Below are positions 44,216 to 55,470 of a DNA stretch of 64,000 nucleotides, piece after piece. This DNA is from Diabrotica undecimpunctata (lineage: Eukaryota; Arthropoda; Insecta; Coleoptera; Chrysomelidae). The position numbers and the translations under genes are program-made. The stretch lies in the NCBI RefSeq assembly GCF_040954645.1, contig NC_092807.1, positions 27,945,853 through 28,009,852 on the forward strand. Direction: 5' to 3'. The notes under the pieces were generated by a model. That model did not search any database, was not told the DNA's origin, and worked only from the letters and a program-made list of their open reading frames with translations. Positions within the stretch are counted from its first letter, which is position 1. Every line of letters begins with the position of its first letter.

Positions 44216-44570
44216 TTTGGTATTGGGAACACGAGAAGCTCTTTTTGCGTCAAATGTGTAAACACGACGATGCAAAAAGATGAGTGTAGATGTATGTGCA
44301 TGTTTTATTAATTACCGAAAAGCATTTGATTACGTTAACTATTAAAAGATGATTGAAATTCTGAGAACAACTGGAATTGACGAACAAGACTTGAGAATTA
44401 TCTCAGAACTATAGTAGCACCATACGGCAACAATAGAAATATAGTGCGCAATATCCGAAGGTCTGCGAATCCGATGAGAGTGCGACAGGGTTCAAAATCA
44501 GAAAATCAACATAGACAACATCAGGTACGCTGATGATACCGTTCTAATAGCGAGTAACGCATAAGAACTA
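44216..44570 (+). pseudogene. Family 1 RT fragment with internal deletion
   Basis: Plus-strand frames read LVLGTREALFASNV, CMCFINYRKAFDYVN (decayed CFIDYNKAFD), KMIEILRTTGIDEQDLRIIS and, after loss of the VRQGC region, NIDNIRYADDTVLIASNA. The catalytic YADD is kept. It stops at a CTA repeat (44571-44587) that belongs to the following minus-strand element. Confidence 0.65.
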
Positions 44571-46030
44571 CCCTACTACTACTACTACTTGTCGGTTTAT
44601 ATTGTTCTCCTCCGTTTTCTGACTTCCAATCGCCACTTAGTCCGGTTGTTCCATAGGTCTTTTTCTATGGCCCTCTCTCTCAGTTCTTTATTTATTCCTT
44701 CGCTCTAACTTTCTCGGTCTACCTCGTTTTCTCTTTCCTTCTGGTTACCATTTTATTATTTCTTTTAGTATTTGTTTATCCATTCTTTGTATGTGTTTGA
44801 ACCAGATAAGTTGTTTTGTTGTTAGGACATGTTGTTCGTTGGATTCCCAATATTCCTCTAATGCGTTCGTTGGCAATCCTTTGTCTTCTAGATCTTACAG
44901 CGGCTCTTCTCTAAAAATCTGTATAAAGTGATGGTTTTTACTATAGTCTTATATATCCCCTTTTTATTTATTTGCTGATGAATTGGTCCCATAAAATGCT
45001 GTTTAACATTGTGAAGGCTTTTCTCCCTGACATATTTCTCTCTCGTTTGGCGTTGTCTAATGTTCCATCTTGTGAATTAGTAATACCTAGATATTTGTAG
45101 TCACAGCAGTGATTTATCGTGATGTTATCCTCTAATATGAGATCTTTTGTTCTACTGCAATGCTCAGGTATTCGGTTTTCTTTTAATTTACTTTTAAACC
45201 CCATATATCATACTCTTTAATAAATTTTGTTACCATATAGTTTATATCGTCATAATTTTGAGCCATTACTACTTGATCGTCTGCAAAGTTGAGCGTTTAT
45301 ACCATAGTGTTGGTGAGCGGTATCCTCATTGTCCTGCATTTTCTTTTCCATCTTTTTAAAGCATTTTCAAGGTATATTTTAAATAACGTGGGGGACAGAC
45401 AACATCCTTGCTTTAATCCTTTTGATGTTATAAATCTTGTTGTTATTTGTGTCCCTGCTTTTACTTTTGTTATTGGTTGGCTGTATAGCACTTTGACGGC
45501 TATTATTAATTTTATATTAATATTCGTACTTTCCATTGATTGCCAGTTTCTTCAGTGGAACGCTGTCGTAGGATTTCCGTTTTCAGTTTCTTTCCCAAGA
45601 CTCGTTCTTTTTCTTAGATATTTTCCTTCGTACTTCTGCTTGTTTTTTTTATATTTTATTTTGTCTTGTAATGATTTGGAGCTTAAATATTATTGGTATA
45701 GTTGTCTTTTACATTTTATTTTTTTCTCTATTTCGTTATCCCACCAGTATGGTTTGTTTACCTTGGGTTTTATGTAGTATCCCATTGCTTCAAATGCTGC
45801 TTGTGTAAACAATTTTTTATATGTTCAAATAACTGGTCGATATTCTTAGGGGCGGGAATTTGTAGCTTCTCGTCCAATCTATTTTTGATTGAATAAGTCT
45901 TGGGTACTTTATTCATCTAGGATTCTGATGTATCTTCGTCCCTGTATCTTTTCTGTCTTGTTTATGTCTATATGTGTTTCTCTCTGTTGTATTCGGATTG
46001 GGAAGTGTATTTTTGAACGTAATAAATAAT
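44571..46030 (-). pseudogene. Non-LTR RT gene (family 3-like), decayed
   Basis: From the high-coordinate side: EN-RT linker (AAFEAMGYYIKPKVNKPYWW, DNEIEKKIKCKRQLYQ). Then RT 45536-45297 (KVLYSQPITKVKAG, KGLKQGCCLSPTLFKIYLEN, ALKRWKRKCRTMRIP), LNFADDQVVMAQNYDDIN (catalytic FADD near 45270), the thumb (DYKYLGITNSQDGTLDNAKR, GRKAFTMLNSILWDQ) and a tail (LWNNRTKWRLEVRKRRRT). The 3' tail is the CTA repeat at 44571-44587. The same LNS-LWD thumb occurs at 2615-3175. Stops and frameshifts break it in at least four places. Confidence 0.72.
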
Positions 46031-46551
46031 GTTGCATGTTGCGCTTCTCTGATTTCTTACATATTGTACTCTAAGTCGGGTTTTTTTTTATTTTGTTACA
46101 ATATAATTGATTATTGATTTTATGTTTCGTGTTTCCTGAACCCATGTATAGCTGTGTATCAGTTTATGTGGAAATATCCAGAATACAAAATATAATAAAT
46201 ACCGTTGGTTGAGTAGTGAATAGAAGAGTGTAGGTTAGAAGTAGCAGTAGATCAGATAAACTAGGGACGATTTTAAAAAGGACATAAAAAAATCGGTTCA
46301 ACATTAAAACAAGTCACAAAACTCTTAGAAAAAGATGAAAAATCGAAATTGTATAAAAAATAAACTGGGTTAGCTTTAGCAAGATAATTTTATTTTAGTA
46401 TGGTATATAATTAAATTAAAACAACTACAAAATACATAATTAATAGAATAGCATTTTACAGTATAAAAATTTTTTACAATTTTACAATATTTAATTGGTT
46501 ATATATATACAATAATATTTTTTTGACATACTTATAAACTTGATTACTTAG
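46031..46551. other. A+T-rich 3' flank of gene B
   Basis: No feature is recognised. Confidence 0.5.
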
Positions 46552-47193
46552 CTATTTATTAAGATTAAGTTCATCAAGTGTCTTCTGGATATCTTCTGCA
46601 TACTCTCTTAAAAACGGCTTAGTACATGCAGCTCCAATCTTAGTTTGTGAAGAAAACTTTAAAGGTCTTTTTTCACTTTTATTTGCATTTTGTTTTAAGT
46701 TGTGCTCTATAAAACGATGGCTATGTGTTTTGTAAGTCGAATCACTATTTAGAACCTCACTGATGGATCTTGTTTTTCTGTTTTTCGAACAAAACCCTTT
46801 ATATGTATTTAATCTTTTCAGTATAATATTTTTACATTTTTGGGATTTGTTGAACGTAGTTTCTTTACTATTAGTTTTTTGTTTAGAACAGCTGACTGAT
46901 TGATGGACCACGGAAGATGCACTGCTCAGTTTACACGGTCTTGTGGTGTTGTCATTGGTATTGAGATTTTCTAAATTTCTAGTAATATCTTCAATCCCAC
47001 TGGTACTTTCTGATGTTATAGTATATTGTTCTGTAGTTAAAGTAGAGTTAGGTCGAATTCCGTAGACAATCGCTAATTCCCTTTGCATTCGAAAAATGTC
47101 TGTTAAGTCGGTCGTATCATGAAGTAACTTTTCTGCAACAGAATGCGCTTTGGACAATTTTAACGTTTCGTCTTGCTTATTTATATCAGCCAT
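46552..47193 (-). CDS. Gene B: uncharacterised protein (213 aa), paralogue of gene A
   Basis: ATG 47193 (MADINKQDETLKLSK) is chosen over the in-frame ATG at 47235 because it aligns with the start of gene A. Blocks shared with gene A in order: YGIRPNS (44-50), TSGIEDITRNLENLNT (64-79), CKLS (87-90), KNIILKRLNTYK (121-132) and the C-terminal KIGAAC..FLREYAEDIQKTLDELNLN (185-212). Between the blocks the sequences have diverged freely, which suggests short binding motifs in a disordered chain. The C-terminal helix is the best conserved part. No known family is recognised. Gene B faces gene A, about 8.9 kb away. Confidence 0.7.
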   Translation of the reverse strand: MADINKQDETLKLSKAHSVAEKLLHDTTDLTDIFRMQRELAIVYGIRPNSTLTTEQYTITSESTSGIEDITRNLENLNTNDNTTRPCKLSSASSVVHQSVSCSKQKTNSKETTFNKSQKCKNIILKRLNTYKGFCSKNRKTRSISEVLNSDSTYKTHSHRFIEHNLKQNANKSEKRPLKFSSQTKIGAACTKPFLREYAEDIQKTLDELNLNK

Positions 47194-47274
47194 TGCACTC
47201 AGGTTGCTATATTTACTGTTATCTTGACTAAACAATAACTAAACTGGACTATCGTTGGACTATAAAAAATATCA

Positions 47275-47470
47275 ATGTTAAACAGAGACTAAATTTTGTA
47301 TTACTAATATTGCTAGAAGTCCTGATAATATCTCCTCTACTACCATGTTTTTAACTTTCAAAAATGAGTCATTAGCTTAAGCAGATGTAATTTTTACCTG
47401 CTATTATATTTAAGTACTTTCTCCAAATTCTTTATTAATTGTTCTAAAGAAAGAGCTTACAAATATAACT
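47275..47470 (-). promoter_or_regulatory. Conserved upstream region of gene B
   Basis: The reverse complement of this segment aligns with 36692-36895 upstream of gene A. It shares TTTAGAACAAT, AAAGTACTTAAAT (A: AAAGTACCCAAAT), GCAGGTAAAA, CTAATGACTCATTTTTGAAA, GTTAAAAACATG, then CAATATT and AAATTTAGTCT. Its distance to the ATG is similar to that in gene A. Confidence 0.55.
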
Positions 47471-48475
47471 ATTATGTTAATTTTTCGTGTAAATGGAAAC
47501 GAATATTTTTAATTTAATGATAATAACTAGACTTTAATGTTATTTGTTGACATCTGGAGTCATAACAAAGCGATTTATTTTCTTTTTTAATTGTTGGATT
47601 TTCTTGTATCCTTATTAAGAACATGGGTAACATTATGTTACATTAGTTTTAAATAGTGGGGTAATAAATTTCATTAGTAAAGAAAAAGCATATTTAAAAT
47701 TAAAAAAGTTACGATATACAAAAAACATTACTTAATCAATGATGTAGTTAAAAATAATTACATTCCATTCTTTACAAATAGACCTAGTTTAGGTTTCTGA
47801 TTTATTTTGTGAACATAAAAGTAGAGTATCATCTCTTATATTATAGTAGGCCCCTGTTGTATCAAATGGCCTCCAACAGTACGGTTCCGTCGTTTGTAAA
47901 TTCTTACAAAACCCTCACTTATTCATCTTTTTTTATTTGATTTTAATCTTCCTATTTTAATAAATTGTTCTGCTAGTGGTACCAAAAAATGTAAGACTTA
48001 ACATTTTGTATTATCCTTTGCATAATTTTTAATGCAAGAATTTAAAATTCTGACTGTATGTGTATACCTTCCAAGATTGGTTGTTATACCTTAAGATTGG
48101 TTGGCTTAATTAAAAAAATATACCTTTTAATCCTGAAAATTTTAAACCCGAATTGTATGCGTTGATTAAGTGCCACAAAAACCGATTTATAACGTTTTAT
48201 AAACATATGAGTTTGATAAACTTTTACGTGAATATGTTAACACTTCTTTACATTTATCTCTATACTACGCGGATTTAAATCAGACAGAACTAATGCGGGT
48301 ACTCTTAAAAACAATATCGCATAAAATAATACAACATTCACATTGGAATATGGGAGATACCTGATGGAACAACGAATTTCTGAAATAACAGATGTGTGTT
48401 TTAAACAAATGACAGTTAGGTATTTAACAATCGAAGTGCAAATAAAAATTATAAATAGGTAGCGAATTTTAAGCT
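47471..48475. other. A+T-rich stretch, nothing recognised
   Basis: No reading frame or repeat stands out. Confidence 0.5.
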
Positions 48476-48483
48476 AAACGCAT
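48476..48483. repeat. Target-site duplication, left copy
   Basis: AAACGCAT, repeated exactly at 49841-49848. Confidence 0.85.
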
Positions 48484-49840
48484 GGACGTGTACGAACTCA
48501 TCACTGTATAGCCCCCCATAAAATTATTAGACCCTCCGAGATATAGTAAACTGATCACCGGTATCCTTTGGAGATCGGTAAACTCATCACCGCAGACAGG
48601 TAAACTCATCACCAGCATTTAAGACCCAAGGCGCTAGTTTATAATGCAGAATATTGCCTGTTACCTGTTATACTTCTCGTTTATGTGATAATTTACAAAA
48701 TTCAGAAATTATTTTAAGCAAATTGTTTTAAAATAGATATTAATATCGGTTGTCTCACGGTGAGTGGTCTATTAGACGTATCTGCCAATCTGAACGGTTT
48801 TGAGATCTGAAAAGTCAGTTGTATAGATTTTCGATAGTAAATTTTATAATGAAAATGTTTGTGAGCATGTGCTGTTTTCGTTTATATCGGAAATAGTCCC
48901 CAACCTCGTTATTTGATTTGCACTCTCTTTTTATATTTCTCATTGAATTCTAGGGATAATTTTTTAAGTATACATTCGGTCCAAGTGATACCGTTTTGGC
49001 GTTATTTGACTTTCTTGAAAATACTAAGCGATTTTTGACACTTGTTAAATTTAAAATATCTAAAAAAGCTTAAAACTTGAGTGTGCCATTATTGCATAGA
49101 AGAGGAAAGAAACTTAATGTTCTACACGCGCAAAGGTTTATAGTTCATGCAGCGTGTTTCACTCTACCACCGTTCGCGAAACATGGAAATTGTGTCAAAT
49201 AAGAAAAATATCGAAGTTCTCTAGAATCAAGTGGTCTATCACCAAAAATTATTTTCGGCTATACAAGATGTTGTATGTGGCATGATTTAGGTTGTTTTCA
49301 AGTGGTCGTTTTTTTTTCTGTTCTGATCGGGACGATCTGAAAAAAAACGGTATAAAATTTATTCACCAGTTGTACGACATTTAGCCTTACACCCTTTCGT
49401 CGCACGAGTCCACAAAAGGCAATTCGATTTTAGAGTCTTTCGCAATTGAAATTTGAAATTATTGATAACCATTGATTTTCGTCCGCGTTGGCTCAAAACG
49501 TAATCAGTGAGCAGTTCACTATCCATGTTAAAGGAACAAGAGCAAATGAAGAGAAATTTTTAGAATTAGATAGATTTTAGAATAGAATTTTGTAGACTTC
49601 ATAAATAAAAACAATGAATTGCATTTGCATTTAATACATTCTATTAGAGATTATTTTGTCAAATTACCAAACCTTCGCGGTTTGCAAGGGGTCTATACCT
49701 GTCACGGGGTGCAGGTAGGCCAGTGATGAATTTACCAATCTCTCGGGGTCTATATTAAAATCCCTATTTTTATGGCGGTGATGAGTTTGTACTATGTACG
49801 AGGGTATTTATGGTAATTGGTGATGAGTTTACGTGTACCC
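48484..49840. mobile_element. 1.36-kb non-autonomous DNA transposon with iterated subterminal motif
   Basis: The element is flanked by perfect 8-bp duplications (AAACGCAT). Its ends read GGACGTGTACGAACTCATCA and, inverted, GGGTACACGTAAACTCATCA. A motif close to TAAACTCATCACC occurs four times near the left end (about 48494, 48547, 48581, 48600) and three times inverted near the right end (about 49720, 49777, 49819). No reading frame of any length is present, so it depends on another element's transposase. The superfamily is uncertain: 8-bp duplications fit hAT, P or Merlin, but the ends lack the hAT CAG. Confidence 0.85.
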
Positions 49841-49848
49841 AAACGCAT

Positions 49849-50703
49849 ATTGCTTGCATATTTCGCATATTTGAGAACTTTACCAATGTTTTTCCACTTT
49901 TAAAGAAACATGTATATTATGTGACTAAAACATTTTTGTACAAACAAAAAAATTCTAAAATTTTTTAACTCGACACCCAAATATTCCCCCGCACATGCGG
50001 TCGTATCTTTTTGAGACGCACGAGAAATTACCTAAAGTCGGTTCACTAACGGATTTTTCGGTTTTTCTTAGAGAACACCCGATCTTCACCCACAAAGTGT
50101 GCAACTTTATTATATTTAGTTATTATAATTTTGGTGTATTTTTAATACCTTATTATTAAGAGAACATTGACACCTATAACTATCATTTTACGATTCTCCA
50201 AAGGAAATTTAAATACATATTATTGAAATCAGCTCCCGTTTTGTTCATCGAATAAACAGTATTGACCATTCGCTGAGCTTATGGCTGATCAATCATGCAA
50301 ATTCCTTTGAGCTGATAAGAGAGGATACTTACTTACTTATTAAATGTATGAACAGACTTAATACCTGTTGGTTTTGTTAAGGGGGACGTTATTCAGTAAA
50401 ATTATTCACCCTTAGTCAATCAATGCGACATATTTGGTGCTTTTTCTAACAACATTTTGTGGTATGGAGCGTTATCCATTACAGTTAGGGATGGTTCATA
50501 CAAACTTTTTTATAATTGATATTCAAACCACGATAAAAAATTTGCTTGATTAATTTTTCCATGGTAGTCCATTAAAGCAGATTTAGAGAAAAATATAGCT
50601 TGTGCACCCTCAATGAAGTTATTTTTATTACCAGTATGAAGAATAATGTATCTACAAATTTTTTTATTTTACCACCTTTATGTTTTTATTATGATTAAAT
50701 ATT
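49849..50703. other. A+T-rich stretch, nothing recognised
   Basis: No feature stands out. Confidence 0.5.
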
Positions 50704-50898
50704 CAGGGAAGAGCCGTGCCGGAGTGCAAGGAGTGTGTGACACCCGGGCGGCGCTCGCTTGTGCGTTGCAAAATTTACCCAAAAATATAAAAATATAAAT
50801 ACCAAAAATAAATAAAATCCAAACGCCAAGCAAGCAAAGTGCAAAAAAAATAACTGGAAAAATAGTTACTATTAAGAAGATAGCGCGTCCTTTCCCTG
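50704..50898. mobile_element. Candidate small hAT-like MITE (195 bp)
   Basis: It begins CAGGGAAGAGCC and ends with the inverse of CAGGGAAAGGACG. The left side is GC-rich (ACACCCGGGCGGCGCTCGCT), like the hAT at 39253. The flanking 8-mers (TAAATATT and TAATGTAT) do not match well, so the duplication is unconfirmed. Confidence 0.4.
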
Positions 50899-52095
50899 TA
50901 ATGTATAAAATATATTTTTCTTCTTCTTTGTCAACCATTTTCCATCCACTCCTGAATGTAGGTCTCTCCCAATTGCTTCCATCTTTTTTTATCTTGCGCC
51001 AATCTAATCCACTGTTTGCCTGCCACTTTTCTTATGTCATCTACCCATCTTTTTTGAGGTATTCCCATGCTTCTTGTTGTCGTCCTTGGTCTCCATTCTA
51101 GAATTCTCCGTGTCCACCTGTTGTCATTATATCGGGCTACGTGACCTGCCCAGCGCCATTTCATTTTTGTAATTTCTTCCATAATATCCCTAATCTTCGT
51201 TCTACGTCTTATCTCGGTGTTTCTAATCTTGTCTCTTAGTGATATTCCAAGCATGATTCGTTCCATTGCTCTTTGCGTTGTTTCTAATTTTTTAGCAGAT
51301 TTTTTGGTAAGGGCTACTGTCTCCAAGCCGTAAGTACAAACTGGTAGTATGCATGTGTTATACACCTTTTTCTTTAAGTTTACAGGAATGGTGGTGTTTT
51401 TCAAGATATATGCTAATTTGCCGAAAGCGCCCCATGCCAGTTGTGTTCTTCTTTTAATTTCAGCATCTTGATTTGGTTTTCCTAGTTTGATAACATGACC
51501 TAGATATACATAATGTTCAACATTTTCTATGGTATGATTTTGTATAGTTATATTTGTCTGGTCTCGGCTTAGTATTTTTGTTTTGCTGTAGTTCATTTTT
51601 AAGCCTACCGCTCCTGAAACTGCATTTAATTGTTGTAACATATCATTTAGTTCTTGGATATTATCGGCTATTAAAACTATGTCATCTGCGAATCGCAAGT
51701 GATTTAAGTATGATCAGTCGACGTTAATACCCTTATTGTTCCATTCTAATTTCTTAAAAATGTCTTCTAGAGTAATGATAAATAGTTTGGGAGAGATGGT
51801 GTCTCCTTGTCTTACTCCCGTTGTAGTCTTATGGGATTAGTTTTTGTGCTTTCGTCCAGTTTTATCTGCATGGCGGCATTGTCATATATGTTTTTAATTA
51901 TGTTAGTGTATATTGAATCTATACGTGCATTTTCTAGAGATTCAAGCACTGCCCATAATTCGATGGAATCGAATGCTTTATGGAAATCGACGAACGGCAT
52001 ATCAATTGGAACATTATACTCTGTGCATTTTTCTATCAGTGTTTTTACGGTGTGCAAGTGGTCTATGGTACATAAATGTTTTCTGAATCAAGCCT
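50899..52095 (-). mobile_element. RTE-like retrotransposon (family 2), 5'-truncated
   Basis: The copy begins in the RT palm at about 52095 and runs to the stop at 50931, followed by a short GAAGAAG-containing tail next to the MITE at 50898. The last 310 bp are nearly identical to the plus-strand fragment at 62799-63117, which shows recent activity of the family. Confidence 0.82.
50931..52090 (-). pseudogene. RT of family 2 element, nearly open
   Basis: The upstream frame (52057-51812) reads MHTVKTLIEKCTEYNVPID, MPFVDFHKAFDSIELWAVL, NIYDNAAMQIKLDESTKT. A frameshift at about 51815 (RLQRE against GVRQGDTISPKLF) leads through FITTLEDIFKKLEWNNKG to the main frame 51698-50931. The main frame contains catalytic RFADDIVLIADN, KMNYSKTKIL, VEHYVYLGHVIKLG, VCTYGLETVALTKK, GISLRDKIRNTEIRRRTKIR, MKWRWAGHVARYNDNRW, ILEWRPRTTTRSMG, RWVDDIRKVAG and ETYIQEWMENG. 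Few lesions separate it from function over this part. The endonuclease is missing. Confidence 0.82.
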
Positions 52096-52591
52096 GCTCG
52101 ATAGATTGATAGAAATCGAGCTTATGTGTTAATTAATATATATTAGTATAATAAAAACAATAGTACCACAATTGTGCGTAACTGGCGCTGACCGATACTA
52201 TTACATGCAACGGCAGCGGCGTTCTCCGAGAATTCTACGATATTTTCGGGATTTCCCGAAACTATCGGGGAATTCATATTTCGGGCCGAAATCTATACGT
52301 GTTTTCTGTGTTTTATTTTATGCCAGTAAGTTTTACCGAAAGAGAGTTGCGAGTTTAATGACAAGTTGCCTATTGGTTTGATTTTTTTTAAATTTATTTC
52401 TGTTATACATTATATTATTACTGTTATCAGTGTATTGTGAATGGTAAGTTTATTCCAAATAGCTTTTTATTAGCTACATATATAAAGTTAAAGTATTATT
52501 TTGCACTTTTTACTAATTCAATTTTTTTTAGCATAAACAATTTCCGGTCATTATTTTTGTTTAAATTATAAACTATTATTTACTGATTTAG
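52096..52591. other. Probable 5' region of the hAT gene at 52592
   Basis: About 150 bp (52180-52320) are less A+T-rich and contain CGGGATTTCCCG and GGGAATTC palindromic sequences. I could not identify a terminal inverted repeat for the hAT element here. Confidence 0.35.
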
Positions 52592-53514
52592 ATGGCCGAT
52601 GGTAGAAAGAGACTTTCTGGTTCACAATATCGAAAAAGAAAGATAGAAAAAGAGGAAGACAACAAGCGATTAGCTGGCTTACTAAAAAAGTTTTTTGTAT
52701 ACACGATGAATACGCAACTTCAACCTTTAACCAGCCAAGCCCTGTTTAACTTTTTAAACTGGACCAGGATACAATGAATACTCCCTCATCGAATAATACG
52801 TAAATCAAAACCGTAGATATTGGTGTAAGTGGAGAGCAATTTAAAGATCCAGCATATTGGCCAGAAGTATTGACAGATATACTGTTAGGGGGCGTTCATT
52901 ACGAAGACCTAAGCATGGTATCCTCGCCTAAAGCATAGCACTGACAGTGAACGCTCTCATTTAAAATAATGCATTTATTTTACGTGGCGATGATAATATA
53001 GCTCCATACTATGGTCCGATCGAGGGTCGGCGCCTCGTTATGAACGCACACTTAGACTAATAATTTTTGACATAAGTCCAGTACAATTAAAAAATATTAT
53101 TTATCCTGTAAATAATTTAAACAGACCTTTTAGCTCAAATCACTTTGTAAAAAAGTTAACAAATAGTAAAAAAGTAAATAGAAACCGACTTATTTATTCA
53201 AAATCTAAAGATTCAGTATACTGCTTCTCCCGCAAATTATTTGTAGTTTCTTCTAAAAGTTTTAGCGATAATAATGGTTTTAGGGACTGGCAACACTTAT
53301 CTCGAGCTTTAGAAAGACACGAAACTGGTAAGGGGCATTTCGAAAGTGTTAAGAAATGGGTTGAATTAAAAAATTAAATAAAAAAGGCGTAACTGTCGAT
53401 TATATGAATCAAAATTTATTTCAAATAGAAAAAAAAAAGATGGACATCTGTTATAGAAAGAATTATTTTTATGATTCAATTTTTGGCTGGACAAAATTAT
53501 CTTTTAGGGGCAAT

Positions 53515-53524
53515 AGTCAAAAAA
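53515..53524. repeat. Target duplication (AGTCAAAAA) of RT insertion, left copy
   Basis: AGTCAAAAA recurs at 55082-55090. The hAT protein reads through if one copy is removed (RGNSQK-LFEKGN). Confidence 0.75.
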
Positions 53525-55081
53525 TATCGATGAATTGTTCGATGATGAAAGAGGAGATCTGGAGCACATAGAACTTACGTCAGAAGAAATAGGTCCATAT
53601 ATTACAAAAGAAGAAATATTGCACGCATTAAAAACAATGAAGAGCGGGAAAAGCCCTGGACCTAATATGCTTCCTATAGAAATCCTAAAAATTCTAGATG
53701 AGAAGCACATTGATGTTTTAGTGACACTTTTGAACCAAATTTATAGTTCAGGCGTATTACCCAAAGAGTGGTTAACATCTATTTTAATTTGTCTCCCTAA
53801 AAAGAAAAACGCAAGAGAATGCAGCGATTACCGCACCATTAGCTTAATGTCTCATACGCTAAAGTTACTACTTAAAGTCATCCATAACCGAATATATCAC
53901 AAACTGGACATAGACGTTAATAATACACAATTTGGTTTCCGCAAAGGCCTAGGAACACGTGAAGCTCTTTTTTTACTTAATATACTAATACAAAGATGCC
54001 TGGACGTCAATCAAGATATATACGCATGTTTTATTGACTATAATAAAGCATTCGATAAAGTACGACATAAACATTTAATGAATGTCCTGAAATCAAAGAA
54101 GATTGACTACAACGACCTCAGGATCATATCAAATTTATACTATAAACAACGAGCAAAAGTATGTGTTAACGAACAGCTGTCAGAAGAAATTGAAATTAGA
54201 TGTGGAGTAAGACAGGGATGCGTATTGTCGCCAATTCTTTTCAACGCCTACTCCGAAGAGGTCCTGAAAAAAGCTCTTGAGGGAGAAACAGCTGGAATAA
54301 AGGTAAATATACTGTGATTTTAGCCGAAAACATTGAAGATCTTCAGAGACTGGTGACCAGAATAGCAGAGTATGGAAAAGAGTATGGTCTAACAATGAAT
54401 GTCAAGAAGACGAAATTTATGAGAATATCGAAAACTCAAAGAAATAACGAGAATCTTCTAATAAACGAAACCAACGTCGAACAAGTGGACAAATATGCAT
54501 ACCTGGGAACAATGATTAACTCCACAAATGATTACAATCAGGAGATAAATATAAGAATAGAAAAGGCTAGAGCAAATTTCAACAAAATGAGAAGAGTTCT
54601 ATGTACCAGGAATTTAAAACTGGAACTAAGAGTTAGGTTGGCGAGGTGCTATGTTTTTTCGACCTTATTTTATGGAATGGAATCTTGTTCCTTGAATGCT
54701 ACATCAATGAAAAAACTGGAATCATTTGAGCTGTGGGTGTACAGAAGAATTCTGAAAATATCATGGACAGAACACGTCACAAACAAAGAGGTTCTGAGAA
54801 GGATGAACAAAGAAATGGAAATTTTAAATTCAATAAAAACAAAAAAATTGGAATATCTCGGACATATTACACGTGGAGAGAAATACACCTTGCTCCAACT
54901 GATTATACAGGGAAAGATCCAAGGAAAGAGAAGCATAGGGAGGCGTAGAATGTCATGGCTGCGCAACCTGAGAGAGTGGTACGGATGTACATCAAATGAA
55001 CTTTTCAGAGCAGCCGTCTCAAAAGTTCGAATAGCTATGATGATTGCCGACCTCCGTCGCGGAGATGGCACTTGAAGAAGA
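53525..55081 (+). mobile_element. Family 1 retrotransposon, 5'-truncated, YADD box deleted
   Basis: The insertion starts at the RT entry (ELFDDERGDLEHIELTSEE) and stays open to 54317: LKTMKSGKSPGPNMLPIE, ECSDYRTISLMSHTLKLLLK, NTQFGFRKGLGTREALFLLN, CFIDYNKAFDKVRHKHLM and GVRQGCVLSPILFNAYSEE. At about 54306 the segment that should encode INNIRYAD is missing, with a frameshift. The second frame (54314-55075) continues TVILAENIEDLQRL, KTKFMRIS, KYAYLGTMI, FYGMESCSLN, ISWTEHVTNKEVLRRMN, YLGHITRGEKYTLLQLI and IADLRRGDGT. The 3' end is GGCACTTGAAGAAGAAG. Loss of the catalytic aspartates makes this copy inactive although otherwise well preserved. Confidence 0.88.
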
Positions 55082-55470
55082 AGTCAAAAACTATTCGAAA
55101 AAGGTAATGGCAATTTTATGAAATTAATTGAGACAATGAAAATCCAAAATGAAATAATCACCTTAGTAGGAGAAAAAGTTAAAAAATAAATAATTGTGTA
55201 ATTATTAAAAAATAATCCTTAAAAATGTGCAAATATTTTTCAATTATACTTGATTACACACCTGACATTAGTCATCAAGGACAAATCACGATTGTTGTTA
55301 GATTGGTTTTTATTGATGATTTTTCTAAATCTGTAGAGGTTCGAGGACATTTTTTAGGAAACTGCGAAGTTAGCAACACTACTGGTCAAGGTTTAACTGA
55401 TTTCATATTAAATTTTTTAAAGGAATCTGATATTAATGTTTTGTCCCTTGTTATGCACACAGCCTTAATT

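Larger units (their letters stand above)
52592..55470 (+). pseudogene. ZMYM1-like hAT transposase gene, split by an RT insertion
   Basis: ATG 52592 opens MADGRKRLSGSQYRKRKIEK. After several breaks come FKDPAYWPEVLTDILLGG, FSSNHFVKKLTNSKKVNRNR, IYSKSKDSVYCFSRKLF (zinc-finger remnant), GFRDWQHLSRALERHETGKG, HFESVKKWVELKN and, at the RT junction, WTKLSFRGNSQK. It resumes at 55082 with LFEKGNGNFMKLIETMK, KYFSIILDYTPDISHQGQI, TIVVRLVF and TGQGLTDFILNFLKESD, then ends near 55470. DWxHLSxxLxxHE, LxFRG, and YFSIILDxTPDxSHxxQ are the DUF4371 / ZMYM1 transposase landmarks. This part has the regions missing from the hAT at 39253. The C-terminal third is gone. Confidence 0.75.

Noticed and set aside
45289..45777. 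162-codon plus-strand frame that looks like a membrane protein
   Set aside because: It is antisense to the RT at 44571-46030; hydrophobicity follows from reading a lysine-rich gene backwards.
52248..52257. GGGATTTCCC, an NF-kappaB/Dorsal-type site
   Set aside because: A single 10-mer in a decayed transposon leader is expected by chance and has no supporting context.
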